Assembly: GCF_003350535.1 (NCBI RefSeq)
Contig: NZ_QQBB01000002.1
Location: 310,001-374,000 of the forward strand
Reading direction: 5' to 3'
DNA: 64,000 bases
From: Microvirga subterranea
GTDB lineage: Bacteria > Pseudomonadota > Alphaproteobacteria > Rhizobiales > Beijerinckiaceae
Below, one piece after another: positions 18,536 to 28,791 of this stretch; positions within the stretch are counted from its first letter, which is position 1, and the number at the start of each line of letters is the position of its first letter. The position numbers were made by a program, and so were the translations under genes. Below the pieces are notes generated by a model. It worked only from the letters and a program-made list of their open reading frames with translations. It made no database searches and had not been told where the DNA came from.

Positions 18536-19374
18536 GCGCCGATCTCCGCTTCGACTTTCTCGACCTCGTCGTCGGCGACGCCCAGATAGGCGGCGATGAC
18601 CTTCGGGTCGTTCCTCACCTCGGACGGGGTGCCGTCGGAGATCTTGGTGCCGTAGTCGAGCACCACCACGTGATCCGAGATCTCCATCACGACGGACATG
18701 TCGTGCTCGATCAGCAGGATCGAGGTGCCGTGGTCCTTGCGGATCGCCAGCAGGAGCTCGTTGAGCTCGAGGGATTCGCGCGGGTTGAGGCCCGCCGCCG
18801 GCTCGTCGAGGCAGAGCAGAAGCGGGTCCGTGCACATGGCGCGGGCGATCTCCAGGCGGCGCTGGTCGCCGTAGGGCAGGTCGCCGGCCGGATCGTCCGC
18901 CCGGTGGATGAGGCGGGTCTTCTCGAGCCAGAACTTGGCCCGCTCGATCGCCTCCTTCTCGGCCTTGCGGTAGCCGCCGATCCCGAGCACGCCCAGGAAC
19001 GTGAAGCCCGAGGAGATCATCAGCGGGTTGTGCTGGGCCACCAGCAGGTTCTCCAGCACGGTCATGCCGGAGAACAGACGGATGTTCTGGAAGGTGCGGG
19101 CGACCTTGGCCTTCCAGTTGATGTTGTGGCCGGGCAGCCGCTCCAGAAGGAGGTGCGAGCCGTCGGGCTTGCGCATGGCGAGCATGCCTTCGGTCGGCTT
19201 GTAGAAGCCCGTGATGCAGTTGAAGACCGTGGTCTTGCCGGCACCGTTGGGGCCGATGAGGGCCGTGATGTCGCCGCGGCCGGCCTGGAAGGACAGGTCG
19301 TTGATGGCGACGAGGCCGCCGAACCGCATCGTCAGATGCTGAACGTCGAGAATGGGGTCCTGAAGCCAGCGCAT
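18532..19374 (-). CDS. livG: branched-chain amino-acid ABC transporter ATPase LivG
   Basis: A 280-residue ATP-binding subunit. Walker A is GPNGAGKTT, and FNCITGFYKPTEG is typical of LivG. The signature region reads DLPYGDQRRLEIARAM, Walker B is LLCLDEPAAGLNP and the H-loop is LIEHDMSVVMEI. The C-terminal tail is acidic. The start shares a TGATG with the livM stop, and its stop overlaps livF, so the four transporter genes are coupled. Confidence 0.96.
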
Positions 19375-20789
19375 CAGCCGTGTCCTTCCTTCACGAGCGA
19401 GCCGGAGATTGCCTTGCGCTCTTTCAAGATCACCGAGGGTTCACGTTCCGAGATCAGGCCGCGCGGACGCCACACCATCATGGCGACCATGCCCATGCCG
19501 AAGATCAGGAGACGGTATTCGTTCGGGTCGAAGCCCGACCCGAACACGGCCTGCAGGAAGGTCAGGTTGCGCAGGATCTCGGGGCCGCCGACCAGCACGA
19601 TGGCGGCGATCGCCACGCCGATCTGCGAACCCATGCCGCCCATGACCACGATGGCCAGGATGATCGCCGATTCCAGGAAGTTGAAGCTTTCCGGGGAGAC
19701 GAAGCCCTGGCGCACGGCGAAGAACGAGCCCGCGAAGCCGCCGAACATGGCCCCGATGGCGAAGGCCGTCAGCTTCGTGTTCGTGGTGTTGATGCCGAGC
19801 GACCGGCAGGCGATCTCGTCCTCGCGCAAGGCCTCCCATGCGCGGCCGACGGGCAGCTTGCGCAGGCGCATGGTCACGAAATTGGTCAGCAGCGCGAGCG
19901 CGAGGATGAGGTAGTACAGGAAAATCATCCTGTGCATACCGTTGAACTCGAGCCCGAAGGTCGCCGCGAAGCCGCCTTCGCCGGCCGTGAAGGGCAGGCC
20001 GAAGAAGGTCGCGCGCGGGATCGACGAGATGCCGGCGCCGCCGTTCGTGAGGTCCACCCAGTTGATGAGCACGAGGCGGATGATCTCGCCGAAAGCCAGT
20101 GTGACGATGGCGAGGTAGTCGCCGCGCAGGCGCAGGACCGGGAAGCCCAGGATCATGCCCCAGAACGCCGCCAGGATGCCGGCGAGCGGCAGGCAGATCC
20201 AGAACGACAGCCCGAAGGTGGTCGAGAGCAGGGCGTAGGAATAGGCCCCGACCGCGTAGAAGGCCACATAGCCCAAGTCGAGAAGGCCCGCGAGGCCCAC
20301 CACGATGTTCAGGCCCCAGCCGAGCATCACGTAGGTGAGGATCAGGATGCCGAGGTCGACCCAGTAGCGGGATTCGTTGAGACCACCCTGGATCAGGTAG
20401 ATCAGGATCGGGAAGGTGAGGGCGATCCCGAGGAAGAACGGGATGCCGAACTTGGAGACCTTCTGGTAGGCGCTGGGCTCCGCGTGGACGGCTTCCGTCG
20501 CCTGATGCGGATCGGGAAGCGCCTTGCGGTACGACCGCGACGCCGTGAAGGCGTGGAGCGCCAGCCGCAGGCCGAACACGATGGCGCAGAAGATCGCCAC
20601 GAGGCCCCAGCGGGGCGTGAGGAACAGGTCGGCGCCGCTCTGGTCGGTCTTGTAGGCCAGGATCGGGATCGACAGGCCCAGGGTGATCAGGGCGGCCTTG
20701 GCCGAGTCCTTGACGGCCGCCGCGAGGTCGAAGCGGGTCGTCCCGGCTGGGCTCTGGGCCGAGCTGGTGGTGATGGAAGGAGCGTTCAT
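19374..20789 (-). CDS. livM: branched-chain amino-acid ABC permease LivM
   Basis: A 471-residue inner-membrane permease with about ten hydrophobic segments. The N-terminal 110 residues, with two extra segments and a short charged loop, form the extension found in long LivM proteins. The core includes [27 protein letters not shown], a conserved LivM block, and [26 protein letters not shown], the cytoplasmic coupling loop that meets the ATPases. The C-terminus carries [13 protein letters not shown]. It is 14 bases downstream of livH in the operon direction. Confidence 0.95.
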   Translation of the reverse strand: MNAPSITTSSAQSPAGTTRFDLAAAVKDSAKAALITLGLSIPILAYKTDQSGADLFLTPRWGLVAIFCAIVFGLRLALHAFTASRSYRKALPDPHQATEAVHAEPSAYQKVSKFGIPFFLGIALTFPILIYLIQGGLNESRYWVDLGILILTYVMLGWGLNIVVGLAGLLDLGYVAFYAVGAYSYALLSTTFGLSFWICLPLAGILAAFWGMILGFPVLRLRGDYLAIVTLAFGEIIRLVLINWVDLTNGGAGISSIPRATFFGLPFTAGEGGFAATFGLEFNGMHRMIFLYYLILALALLTNFVTMRLRKLPVGRAWEALREDEIACRSLGINTTNTKLTAFAIGAMFGGFAGSFFAVRQGFVSPESFNFLESAIILAIVVMGGMGSQIGVAIAAIVLVGGPEILRNLTFLQAVFGSGFDPNEYRLLIFGMGMVAMMVWRPRGLISEREPSVILKERKAISGSLVKEGHG

Positions 20790-20803
20790 GGTCCTTAGGC
20801 CCC

Positions 20804-21724
20804 TTAAACCTTCTCGACCTCAGGCCGACCGAGGATGCCGGAGGGCATGAAGATCAGGACGATGGCGAGGATCGAGAAGGCCGCCACGTCCTTGTACTCG
20901 ATCGAAAAGTAAGCCGACCAGAAGGTCTCGATCAGACCGATGATCAGCCCGCCGAGCACGGCGCCGGGCAGGGAGCCGATGCCGCCCAGAACGGCCGCCG
21001 TGAAGGCCTTCACGCCCGGCACGAAGCCGTCGCTGAAGCTCACAACGCCATAGTACAGCAGATACATGGTGCCCGCGACGGCCGCGAGCGCCGCGCCGAT
21101 CACGAAGGTGAGGGAGATCGTGCGGTCCACGTTGATGCCGAGCAGGGCGGCCATCTTGCGGTCCTGCTCGCAGGCGCGCTGGGCACGGCCGAGCGAGGTC
21201 TTCTGGACGAGGTACCAGAAGATCGACAGCAGCACCGCCGTGGTGACCATGATGATGATCTGCTTGTACGAGAGGGCGACGTTGTAGCCGCTTGCGCCCT
21301 GGAACAGAACGATCACGTCGCCGATCATGGGCGGGGTCGGCTTGTTGCGCGCGCCCTGGGCCACCTGCACGAAGTTCGACAGGAAGATCGACACGCCGAT
21401 CGCCGAGATCAGCGGCGCCAGGCGGAACGAGCCGCGCAGGGGCCGGTAGGCGATCCGCTCGATGGCCCAGCCCCACAGGGACGTCAGCACCATCGCGATG
21501 ATGAGCACGAAGAACAGCGCCAGCACCACCGACGAGATCCCGAGCCAGGTGGTCAGGATCAGAAAGAAGATGAGCGCGATGAACGCGGAAAGCATGAAGA
21601 CGTCGCCGTGGGCGAAGTTCACCATGCCGATGATGCCGAACACCATCGTGTAACCGATAGCGATGAGGCCGTAGATCGACCCCAGCGTCAGCCCGTTGAT
21701 GAGCTGCTGCACAAAAATTTCCAT
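20804..21724 (-). CDS. livH: branched-chain amino-acid ABC permease LivH
   Basis: A 306-residue permease and the first gene of the operon. The N-terminus [37 protein letters not shown] is the standard LivH opening. [28 protein letters not shown] is the cytoplasmic coupling loop, and [19 protein letters not shown] is the conserved C-terminal block. It has about eight hydrophobic segments. It probably begins the transcript livH-livM-livG-livF-DUF6867. The 275 bases upstream to the divergent flavin reductase gene must hold both promoters. Confidence 0.95.
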   Translation of the reverse strand: MEIFVQQLINGLTLGSIYGLIAIGYTMVFGIIGMVNFAHGDVFMLSAFIALIFFLILTTWLGISSVVLALFFVLIIAMVLTSLWGWAIERIAYRPLRGSFRLAPLISAIGVSIFLSNFVQVAQGARNKPTPPMIGDVIVLFQGASGYNVALSYKQIIIMVTTAVLLSIFWYLVQKTSLGRAQRACEQDRKMAALLGINVDRTISLTFVIGAALAAVAGTMYLLYYGVVSFSDGFVPGVKAFTAAVLGGIGSLPGAVLGGLIIGLIETFWSAYFSIEYKDVAAFSILAIVLIFMPSGILGRPEVEKV

Positions 21725-21999
21725 GTCCTACCCTTGCCCCTCTGGATTGGGGTCGTTCTTGGGAAAGGCCAGCAAAGCACGATGTGGGATCGACGCCAAG
21801 CGGGACCTAAGGTGAAGCGTCTCTAGCAAACGCGATACCGTTCGACAACGATCTGTTAAGTTTCCTATCACCCGGGCTGATAGGACCGAAGTCCAAACAA
21901 GCGCCATGCGCCGCTTTGAAAACGGGCGACGGCAACCATATGCGTCATCATGGTCTTGTGCTCTGTCGAAAAGGGTGGGAGAGGCCTGTTCGGATTCAG

Positions 22000-22527
22000 A
22001 TGTTGACGAAGCAGCCTTTTCCCGATTCCGCCGCCCCCGGTGATGCCGTGCTCGATCCGCTCCAGTTCCGGGAGGGGATGAGCCGCGTCGCTGCGGCGGT
22101 CCACGTGGTCACCACGGAGGGACCTGGGGGCCGCGCGGGCTTCACGGCGACTGCGGTCACGCCGGTGACCGACAGCCCGGCCTCTCTGCTCGTCTGCGTC
22201 AACACGGCGAGCCGCTCAGCCCAGGCGCTGCTGAAGAACGGCGTGTTCTGCGTCAACGCCCTGAACGCCGCGGACGAGGCGGTTGCGGACGCCTTCGCCG
22301 GGCGCGCCGCCCTCAAAGGGCAGGATCGCTTCACGATCGGCCGCTGGGAGACGCTCCGGACCGGCTCCCCAGTCCTGGCCTCGGGCCTCGTCGCCTTCGA
22401 TTGCCGGCTCGCCGAGGCGCGCATCATCGCCACGCACCACGTCATCATCGGCGAGATCGTCGGCATCCGCCTTGGGGAGAAGCGGCCGGCCCTGGTCTAC
22501 CAGAACCGGCTCTATCACGCCCTCTAG
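22000..22527 (+). CDS. flavin reductase family protein
   Basis: A 175-residue protein of the HpaC/Flavin_reduct family, which reduces FMN or FAD with NAD(P)H for a partner monooxygenase. The conserved core is FREGMSRVAAAVHVVTTEG, then GFTATAVTPVTDSPASLLVCVNTASRSA, where flavin is bound. The C-terminus HHVIIGEIVGIRLG and LVYQNRLYHAL fit the family. The start at 22000 (MLTKQPFP) is chosen over an upstream ATG because conservation begins after it. No monooxygenase is adjacent, so the partner is unknown. Confidence 0.9.
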   Translation: MLTKQPFPDSAAPGDAVLDPLQFREGMSRVAAAVHVVTTEGPGGRAGFTATAVTPVTDSPASLLVCVNTASRSAQALLKNGVFCVNALNAADEAVADAFAGRAALKGQDRFTIGRWETLRTGSPVLASGLVAFDCRLAEARIIATHHVIIGEIVGIRLGEKRPALVYQNRLYHAL

Positions 22528-22530
22528 CCG

Positions 22531-23379
22531 TTATTCGAAGCGCGGGCCCTTGGGGGCGTAGGGGCTCCACCCGGTGAGCTGGACGAAGCCGTCGCGGGCC
22601 GCGACGACGAGATGCTTGCGGTGCCTGTGCACGAGGCTGCCGGGCGCGTAGCGGTGCGGCTCCACCCAGCCGGTTGCCTGCCAGACGTAGATGTAGCGGG
22701 AGTTGACCTGCGCGAAGGTCTCGATGGACCCGAAGGCCCGCACGGTGCGCAGCACATCCTCGACGCCCTTCGTCCAGTCCAGGGTGCGCTGGGCCTGGGT
22801 CATGCGCGGCCAGTAGCTTCCGGGCCCCTGCGGCCGGGCCCGGGCCCACAGCGACGGCAGGTCATCGGCGAGGCGGGCGGCGATCCGCCGGGCCGCGATC
22901 TGGCACTTCGCCAGGAGGAGGTCGTGGTTCTCGTCATCGGCGAGCGGGAACCGCTCATCCGCCACGATGGCGCCGGTATCGAAGGCGGGCTCCAGGACGT
23001 GGGCCGCCACGCCCCATTCGGGGACGCGATCCAGAATGGCCTGAAAGAGCGGGTAGGGGCCGCGCCCGACCGGAAGCGGGGAGGGGTGGAAGTTCACCGC
23101 ATACGGCACGTACGGCTCCCACCCCCTGACGAGCCAGGGATAGCCCGCGACCACGAGGGCCTCGCAGCGCTGGGCCTTGAGGCCAGCGAGGTCCGCCGGG
23201 GAAATGCGGCCGAGCTGGACCGGCACCCGCAGCGAGCGGGCGCGCGCCGTCGTGACGTCGTTGAAGTCGTAAATTCCGTCACAGGGCCGGCTGAAGAGCT
23301 TCACCGGCTCCCAGCCCCTGGCTAGGAGGGTCTCGAACACGTCCCCCAGGAAATCGATTCCGGCGAAGGCGAAGCGCAT
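22531..23379 (-). CDS. formyltransferase-family protein
   Basis: A 282-residue protein related to methionyl-tRNA formyltransferase and the ArnA formyltransferase domain. NFHPSPLPVGRGPYPLF carries the Asn and His of the catalytic triad (HPS-LP motif), and AFDTGAIV carries the aspartate. The C-terminal part (QAQRTLDWTKGVEDVLRTVRAF) resembles the second domain of formyltransferases. It differs from a normal Fmt in its short N-terminal region and in lacking a def neighbour, so sugar-nucleotide or other amine formylation is possible. It converges with the flavin reductase gene. Confidence 0.8.
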   Translation of the reverse strand: MRFAFAGIDFLGDVFETLLARGWEPVKLFSRPCDGIYDFNDVTTARARSLRVPVQLGRISPADLAGLKAQRCEALVVAGYPWLVRGWEPYVPYAVNFHPSPLPVGRGPYPLFQAILDRVPEWGVAAHVLEPAFDTGAIVADERFPLADDENHDLLLAKCQIAARRIAARLADDLPSLWARARPQGPGSYWPRMTQAQRTLDWTKGVEDVLRTVRAFGSIETFAQVNSRYIYVWQATGWVEPHRYAPGSLVHRHRKHLVVAARDGFVQLTGWSPYAPKGPRFE

Positions 23380-23406
23380 CCGCGCTGATCCTCCCTGACG
23401 GTTGCG

Positions 23407-24870
23407 CTACTCGGTTCGTTGCGACCCCGAGTCTAGGGAGGCGGTGACCGCCCGTCTCGGACCCTTCCGGATGAACGACCGGAAGACCGCGTTGTTGCGC
23501 AGGGCCGTCTCGCCTGCGCTGATGACGGTCTCGAGGGTCTGCGGATCGAGCTTGAAACGGGTCGGCACCTTATCGAGCTCCGCCTTCAGCTCCGCGCCGG
23601 CATCCTCGAAGGAGACGCGGCCCACCGTGAAGGTCAGGTCGGCGCAGTTCCAGCCGCTGAGGGTGCCGCGCAGCTTGACGACCTCGTCGCTCGACAGGGA
23701 GCAGCGCCAGCGCCGCAGGTCGGCCTGCCAGTCGCGCATGATGGTGGTGAAGTAGTCGTAGCCCTTGTAGACGCCGGAATCGATCGCCGCGTCCGTGACG
23801 ACGCCGGCGAGCTCCATGCCGGACGGGGACGCGAGGGTGCGCGGCCAGTTTCCGGCCGGGTCGCGGCCCGCGTCGACCACGAGGAACAGGAAGCGCTTCA
23901 CCCGCACCGCCTGCTCGGCGGTCATGGGCATGTAGGGACGATCGCGGTTCGTGCGGGCGACCGCGAGCGAATGGATGCCGAAATTGTCCGTGAGGCCGCC
24001 GTCGAGGAGCTTCACGTAGCGGTACTTCTCCGGATCGCCGCGGTAGCGCATCACCGCGGCGGCGCTGGCGCGCAGGGTCGCGGGGGCCGTGGTGTCTGCG
24101 ACGCCGCGCTGGTACCACTGCGGAACATGGCCGCCGCAGCTCGCGCCGAAATTCTCGACGTTCATCGGGATGAACAGGCCCGGCACGGCGGCCGAGGCCG
24201 CCACCGCCTCCGACAGGCGGACCTTGCTCAGGTCGCTGCACAGGATGCTGAAGGTGATCGGCTCGAACACGAAGGGCACGCGGCTGTAGATGTCCGAGGC
24301 GGCGATCCAGACCAGCGGGCGCTTGCGGGCGAAGAGGTCGGCGTAAGTCGCGCCGTCGAACAGGTTCTCGTCGAGCCAGCGCGGGAACCTGGAGCGGTCG
24401 TTGACGCCGCCATCCTCGACGATGCGCAGCACGTTGCCGAGCGACACGTCGGTATCGAAGCCCTGCTCGGCATTGCGCTCCAGGAAGCGGCTACGGAAGG
24501 CCGGCAGGCCCTCGCGCCCTTTCAGGCCGAAATAGGCGGCCGTGACCGAGCCTCCGGAAACGCCCGTCACGAGGTCGACCATGTCGGTCATCCGGGTCTG
24601 GCCCCGGTCCGTCGCCATTTCGTAGCGGTCGAGCTCGCTCAGGACGCCATACGAGAAGGCCGAGGCCCGCATGCCGCCGCCCGAGAACGCGACGCCCACC
24701 ACGGTCGACCCGAACTGGTCCGGGCCCAGCGGCCAGCCCTCCTGGTCGGAGACGCGGGCGATGGGCTCGTTGATCGGCGCGTTGTCGACGGAGCCCGCGC
24801 AGGCGGAGACCGCGAGAACCACGGCGCCCGCAAGCGACCATTGTTTGATGAGCCCCCAGCCTGTCGTCAT
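23407..24870 (-). CDS. patatin-like phospholipase lipoprotein
   Basis: A 487-residue predicted lipoprotein. The ATG at 24870 opens a signal sequence ending in the lipobox LAVSAC. The patatin fold follows: the oxyanion-hole segment VAFSGGGMRASAF, the nucleophile elbow LVTGVSGGSVTAAYF (GxSGG) and the catalytic aspartate in KLLDGGLTDNFGIHSLAV. The likely activity is acyl-ester hydrolysis of lipids at the inner face of the outer membrane or in the periplasm. A longer reading frame extends upstream, but it would bury the signal peptide. It is divergent from usg. Confidence 0.87.
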   Translation of the reverse strand: MTTGWGLIKQWSLAGAVVLAVSACAGSVDNAPINEPIARVSDQEGWPLGPDQFGSTVVGVAFSGGGMRASAFSYGVLSELDRYEMATDRGQTRMTDMVDLVTGVSGGSVTAAYFGLKGREGLPAFRSRFLERNAEQGFDTDVSLGNVLRIVEDGGVNDRSRFPRWLDENLFDGATYADLFARKRPLVWIAASDIYSRVPFVFEPITFSILCSDLSKVRLSEAVAASAAVPGLFIPMNVENFGASCGGHVPQWYQRGVADTTAPATLRASAAAVMRYRGDPEKYRYVKLLDGGLTDNFGIHSLAVARTNRDRPYMPMTAEQAVRVKRFLFLVVDAGRDPAGNWPRTLASPSGMELAGVVTDAAIDSGVYKGYDYFTTIMRDWQADLRRWRCSLSSDEVVKLRGTLSGWNCADLTFTVGRVSFEDAGAELKAELDKVPTRFKLDPQTLETVISAGETALRNNAVFRSFIRKGPRRAVTASLDSGSQRTE

Positions 24871-25075
24871 TCTTGTCCACCCAGCCTCACGTGGAACGCA
24901 ATACGATGACGTGACGCTCGGCTCAATAGGTCTCAGGAAAGTCTTCAGAGGAGTCTTTACTTGAGGTTGACGGAATTCAGTACCGTCACGTGACGCTGGG
25001 AACTGGCCCTGGGGGTCGGAATTTAGCCTTAAGCGTGGGCGTTCGGCGCCCGGCCGTTCGAAGGAAGGAGGCTGC

Positions 25076-25351
25076 ATGGCATCGGCATCGAAGGACTTCA
25101 TCCGTCAGCTCGAAGGCTACGGGCTGACGACCGCCAGCATACTCTACCGCCTGCCGGATCATCCGGCCCTGCTCCAGACCTACATCTGGCAGGACTACGA
25201 TCTGGCGCCGCGATTTCCGGTGCTTCTGGATTTCCTGGAGTTCTGGCAGAAGGAGCTCGCGGGTCCGCTCCACTCGGTGACCGTGACCCATGCCCGGCTG
25301 ATCCGCCCCGCGGAGTTCCGCGCCGTTGACGGGGAGATCAACCTCCATTGA
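25076..25351 (+). CDS. Usg-family protein
   Basis: A 91-residue protein of the Usg family, found next to trpF/trpB-type genes or alone in Hyphomicrobiales. LEGYGLTTASILYRLPDHPALLQTYIWQDYDLAPRFP is the family core, followed by FLEFWQKELAGPLHSVTVTHA. The GGAGG ribosome-binding site lies just before the ATG. No biochemical function is established. It has no tryptophan genes nearby here. Confidence 0.85.
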   Translation: MASASKDFIRQLEGYGLTTASILYRLPDHPALLQTYIWQDYDLAPRFPVLLDFLEFWQKELAGPLHSVTVTHARLIRPAEFRAVDGEINLH

Positions 25352-25451
25352 GGAGGATCATGCCTCGGCGGCATGACGCCGGACTTGGCCCCGCCTCCCA
25401 ACTCGGGTAGAGAGGCCTTTCTTCGAGCATCCTTGAACCTGCCGGGGCTCC

Positions 25452-26048
25452 TTGTTTTCCAACGCGCGTACCTCCCAGATCCTGGCCGCGCTCGCTTCTC
25501 AGCCGGGCGAGCGTCTGACGGTCCGAGACATCATGGCCGTTCTCCAGGACCGGGCCTTCGCCCTGCTGGTGGTGCTGCTCGGATTGCCGAACTGCCTGCC
25601 GATGCCGCCGCCCATCCCCCTCGTGTGCGGCCTCCTGCTGGCCCTCGTGGCGATCCAGATCGTCTTCGGCCGCCCGACGCCCTGGCTGCCGCGCGCGCTC
25701 CTGAACCGCTCCATCGCGCAGACGGATGTGGAGCGGGCGGTGGGGCGCGCGATGCCGGCCTTCCGCAGGCTCGAGCGGGTGTCGCGCCCCCGCATGACCT
25801 TCATGGAGACGCCCATCGCCATGCGCGTCATGGGGGCCGTCATCCTCGTTCTCGCGCTGGGCCTCCTCTTCGCGCCGCCCTTCGTCGGCCAGATCCCCTT
25901 GGGCCTCGCGGTCTGCCTCGTGGGCCTGGGGCTGGTGGAGCGCGACGGCCTCGTGGTCCTCGGCGGCCTCCTCATCGGCACCGTCGGCCTGACGCTCAGC
26001 CTCGGCTTCGTCTACGCGATCCTGTCCGGGATCGAGACGCTGTTCTGA
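25452..26048 (+). CDS. exoD: ExoD-type exopolysaccharide synthesis protein
   Basis: A 198-residue membrane protein of the ExoD family, named after a Sinorhizobium gene affecting succinoglycan production and alkali tolerance. PGERLTVRDIMAVLQDRAFALLVVLLGLPNCLPMPPPIPLVCG is the characteristic N-terminal block, with the PMPPP turn. About four hydrophobic segments follow. The frame opens with a TTG at 25452. A GTG or ATG further inside cannot be excluded, because the conserved region begins at about residue 15. The exact role in polysaccharide export is unknown. Confidence 0.85.
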   Translation: MFSNARTSQILAALASQPGERLTVRDIMAVLQDRAFALLVVLLGLPNCLPMPPPIPLVCGLLLALVAIQIVFGRPTPWLPRALLNRSIAQTDVERAVGRAMPAFRRLERVSRPRMTFMETPIAMRVMGAVILVLALGLLFAPPFVGQIPLGLAVCLVGLGLVERDGLVVLGGLLIGTVGLTLSLGFVYAILSGIETLF

Positions 26049-26066
26049 TCGTCGCCCGGCCTGGGC

Positions 26067-26753
26067 TCAGATCAGCTTCAAGCCCCTCAGGCTCGCATGG
26101 CCCTCGCGCCCGACGATGATGTGGTCGTGGACGGTGATGCCGAGCGGCTTGGCGACCTCGATGATCTCGCGGGTCATCTTGATGTCGGCGGGCGAGGGGG
26201 TGGGGTCCCCGGATGGGTGGTTGTGCACCAGGATCAGGGCGGAGGCGGAGAGCTCCAGCGCCCGCTTCACCACCTCGCGCGGATAGACCGGGGTGTGGTC
26301 GACGGTGCCCGATTGCTGCACCTCGTCGGCGATGAGTCCGTTGCGCTTGTCGAGGAAGAGCAGGCGGAACTGCTCCCTGTCCATGAACGCCATGGCGGCC
26401 CGGCAATAGTCGATCACCGAGGTCCAGGAGGACAGGACCTGGCGCTTGGCCACGTCGCCCTTCACGAGCCGGCGCGCCGCCGCCTCCACCACCTTCAGGT
26501 CGGTCACGACGGTCTCGCCGATCCCGTCCACCTCCATGAGCCGGGCGGGTGGGGCGGCCAGAACCTCCGCGAAGGTGCCGAAGCGCTTGAGGAGCTCCTT
26601 GGCGATCGGCTTCACGTCCCGGCGCGGGATGAGCCGGAACAGAACGAGTTCCAGCAGTTCGTAATCCGGCAGCGCATCGCCCCCGACCTGCAGGAAGCGG
26701 GCCCGCAGGCGGTCTCGATGGCCGTGATAATGGGGAGTGCCGTCCTCGCTCAT
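26067..26753 (-). CDS. radC: RadC/MPN-domain protein
   Basis: A 228-residue protein. The N-terminal helix-hairpin-helix region ([25 protein letters not shown]) precedes the MPN/JAMM-like domain with [14 protein letters not shown], the metal-binding H-x-H-x(7)-D. The glutamate is upstream in the domain. The start at 26753 ([12 protein letters not shown]) matches the usual RadC N-terminus. The original repair role from E. coli was withdrawn, and function remains unclear. It shares a direction with map downstream in sequence but is separated from it by a hairpin. Confidence 0.92.
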   Translation of the reverse strand: MSEDGTPHYHGHRDRLRARFLQVGGDALPDYELLELVLFRLIPRRDVKPIAKELLKRFGTFAEVLAAPPARLMEVDGIGETVVTDLKVVEAAARRLVKGDVAKRQVLSSWTSVIDYCRAAMAFMDREQFRLLFLDKRNGLIADEVQQSGTVDHTPVYPREVVKRALELSASALILVHNHPSGDPTPSPADIKMTREIIEVAKPLGITVHDHIIVGREGHASLRGLKLI

Positions 26754-26902
26754 GCCCGCCTGCATGCTTGGGTTATGGATGTCTCTGGCCGAAGGTGGAG
26801 GCGCCACAAACCCGAAAGTGAAACAACGTAGCTTTGAAGCGGCGCGGGAGACGGTGTCAAGCCTCCGGTGATCAGGCAGTCGGGAAGGCCGGGCCTGAAA
26901 TG

Positions 26903-26930
26903 CCAAAATGCCCGGCGCAAGGCCGGGCAT
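26903..26930 (-). terminator. intrinsic terminator of map
   Basis: On the minus strand, ATGCCCGGC (26930-26922) pairs with GCCGGGCAT (26916-26908) around a five-base loop, then TTTGG. It lies 25 bases after the map stop and upstream of radC. Confidence 0.75.
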
Positions 26931-26954
26931 CGCGGACGAGATATCGAAGAAGAC

Positions 26955-27779
26955 TCAGGCCACGCCGTAGGGCGGCTTGTCGTAGCCCTTGGGCGAGTAG
27001 GTGAAGACCTCCACGCCGGTCTCGGTCACGCCGACCGTGTGCTCGAACTGGGCCGAGAGGGACCGGTCGCGGGTGACGGCGGTCCAGCCGTCCGAGAGCA
27101 CCTTCACCTGGGGGCGACCGAGGTTGATCATCGGCTCGATGGTGAAGAGCATGCCGGGCTTCAGCTCCACGTTGTAGGCCGGCTCCACGTAGTGGAGAAT
27201 CGTCGGCGAATCGTGGAACACGCGGCCGAGGCCGTGGCCGCAGAAGTCGCGCACCACCGAGCAGCGCTCGGCTTCGGCATAGGTCTGGATGGCGGCGCCG
27301 ATGTCGTTGGTGGTCGCGCCCGGCTTCACCGCGGCAATGCCGCGCATCAGGCACTCGTAGGTGATCTCGCACAGGCGCTGGGCCCGGCGCGACACCTCGC
27401 CGATGTAGTACATGCGGCTCGAATCCCCGTGCCAGCCGTCGAGGATCAGGGTCACGTCAATATTGACGATGTCCCCGTCCCGCAGGGGCTTGTCGTTGGG
27501 GATGCCATGGCAGACCACGTGGTTGATCGAGGTGCAGATCGTCTTGGTGTAGCCCCGGTAGTGCAGGCAGGCCGGATAGGCGCCGTGGTCCCGGATGAAC
27601 TCGAAGGCGATCCTGTCGAGGAAATCGGTGGTTACGCCGGGCTGGGCGTGCTCCGCCAGCAGGTCGAGGCATTCGGCGGTCATGCGGCCGACCTTCCGCA
27701 TGGCTTCGAACGCTTCCGGCCCGTGAAGCGGGATCTCGGAAACCCGCTTGCGTTCCATAACGTCGGTGTCAGTCATCAT
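26955..27779 (-). CDS. map: methionine aminopeptidase, type I
   Basis: Removes the initiator methionine from new proteins. The 274-residue length and absence of a type II insert indicate type I. The five metal ligands are in NIDVTLILDGWHGDSSRMY (two Asp), DFCGHGLGRVFHDSP (His), MLFTIEPMIN (Glu) and SAQFEHTVGV (Glu). INHVVCHGIP carries the conserved substrate-side histidine. Two ATGs stand together at the start (MMTDTDV); either may be used. Confidence 0.97.
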   Translation of the reverse strand: MMTDTDVMERKRVSEIPLHGPEAFEAMRKVGRMTAECLDLLAEHAQPGVTTDFLDRIAFEFIRDHGAYPACLHYRGYTKTICTSINHVVCHGIPNDKPLRDGDIVNIDVTLILDGWHGDSSRMYYIGEVSRRAQRLCEITYECLMRGIAAVKPGATTNDIGAAIQTYAEAERCSVVRDFCGHGLGRVFHDSPTILHYVEPAYNVELKPGMLFTIEPMINLGRPQVKVLSDGWTAVTRDRSLSAQFEHTVGVTETGVEVFTYSPKGYDKPPYGVA

Positions 27780-27939
27780 GAATCCTTGAGGTTACGGCGA
27801 ATGTAGGGATTGGCGCGCCCGACGCAAGCGAAGACATGAGGCCTTACCCCGCCCGGCTTGCGAATAACCCGCAAGGGTGTCATGACCACGCCCGGCGGCC
27901 GTTCTGCGCCGCCTGCTTTGGATTTCTTCGATTTTGATA

Positions 27940-28767
27940 ATGAACGATCTTCGTCCCTTTGGCGCCCTGGCGCCGTCAGGCTTCTCCCAGTGGGTGATCG
28001 AGCGCACCCGGGCCCTGCCGCAGAGCTGGGCCGGCCGCAGGCTGGCCATGGGCCTGCGCCACTTGGCCCTCGGGTTCATGAAGCGGGGCCCGGTCGATCT
28101 GGAGACGTTCGGCATCCGGATGCGGCTCTATCCGTACAACAACATCTGCGAGAAGCGCATCCTCTTCACGCCGCAATACTTCGACCCGGAAGAGCTCGAG
28201 CTGCTGGAGAAGCGGGTCTCCGACAACTTCACCTTCGTGGATATCGGGGCGAATGTGGGCTGGTACTCCCTGTGGGTGGCCTCCCGGGCTGGAGCGTCGG
28301 CCCGGATCCTCGCCCTGGAGCCGCAGCCGGAGATCTTCGACCGGCTCACCTACAACATCCGCCTGAACCCCTTCGGCACCATCAAGGCGGTGGCCTGCGC
28401 GGTGGCGGACAAGACCGGCGAGCTGACCCTGTTCCTCGACCCCAAGAACCGGGGCGAGTCGAGCGTCAAGATCGTGGGCTCGAGCCCATCGGACACCCTG
28501 CGCGTGCCCGCCGTGACGCTTGTCGACCTGCTGCGCCGCGAGGGCTTCACGCGGGTTGACGCGGTCAAGCTCGACGTGGAGGGCGCCGAGGACCTGATCC
28601 TCGACCCGTTCTTCCGCGACGCCCCGGCCTCCCTCCATCCGTCCCTGTTCATCATCGAGGACGGCCGGGACAAGTGGCAGGCCGACCTGCCGAAGCTGCT
28701 CGAGAGCCACGGCTACCGGCTGGCGCTCCAGACGCGCCTCAACCTCGTCTACGAGAAGGCGCGGTAA
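27940..28767 (+). CDS. FkbM-family SAM-dependent methyltransferase
   Basis: A 275-residue protein. The SAM-binding motif I is FTFVDIGANVGWYSLWVA near residue 95, with the acidic ribose contact in LALEPQPEIF. LDVEGAEDLIL is the conserved motif of FkbM proteins (KLDVEGAE), followed by LFIIEDG near the end. The family O-methylates sugars or polyketides, and the substrate here cannot be read. No polysaccharide or polyketide cluster is adjacent, so the context gives no clue. Confidence 0.88.
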   Translation: MNDLRPFGALAPSGFSQWVIERTRALPQSWAGRRLAMGLRHLALGFMKRGPVDLETFGIRMRLYPYNNICEKRILFTPQYFDPEELELLEKRVSDNFTFVDIGANVGWYSLWVASRAGASARILALEPQPEIFDRLTYNIRLNPFGTIKAVACAVADKTGELTLFLDPKNRGESSVKIVGSSPSDTLRVPAVTLVDLLRREGFTRVDAVKLDVEGAEDLILDPFFRDAPASLHPSLFIIEDGRDKWQADLPKLLESHGYRLALQTRLNLVYEKAR

Positions 28768-28791
28768 AGAGGCCCCGAGGGAAGAATCGCC

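Noticed and set aside
24908-24998. A repeated CGTGACGCT sequence (24910 and 24989) between the patatin and usg genes
   Set aside because: Nine-base repeats are expected by chance at this composition, and there is no second feature such as symmetry or promoter overlap to support an operator.
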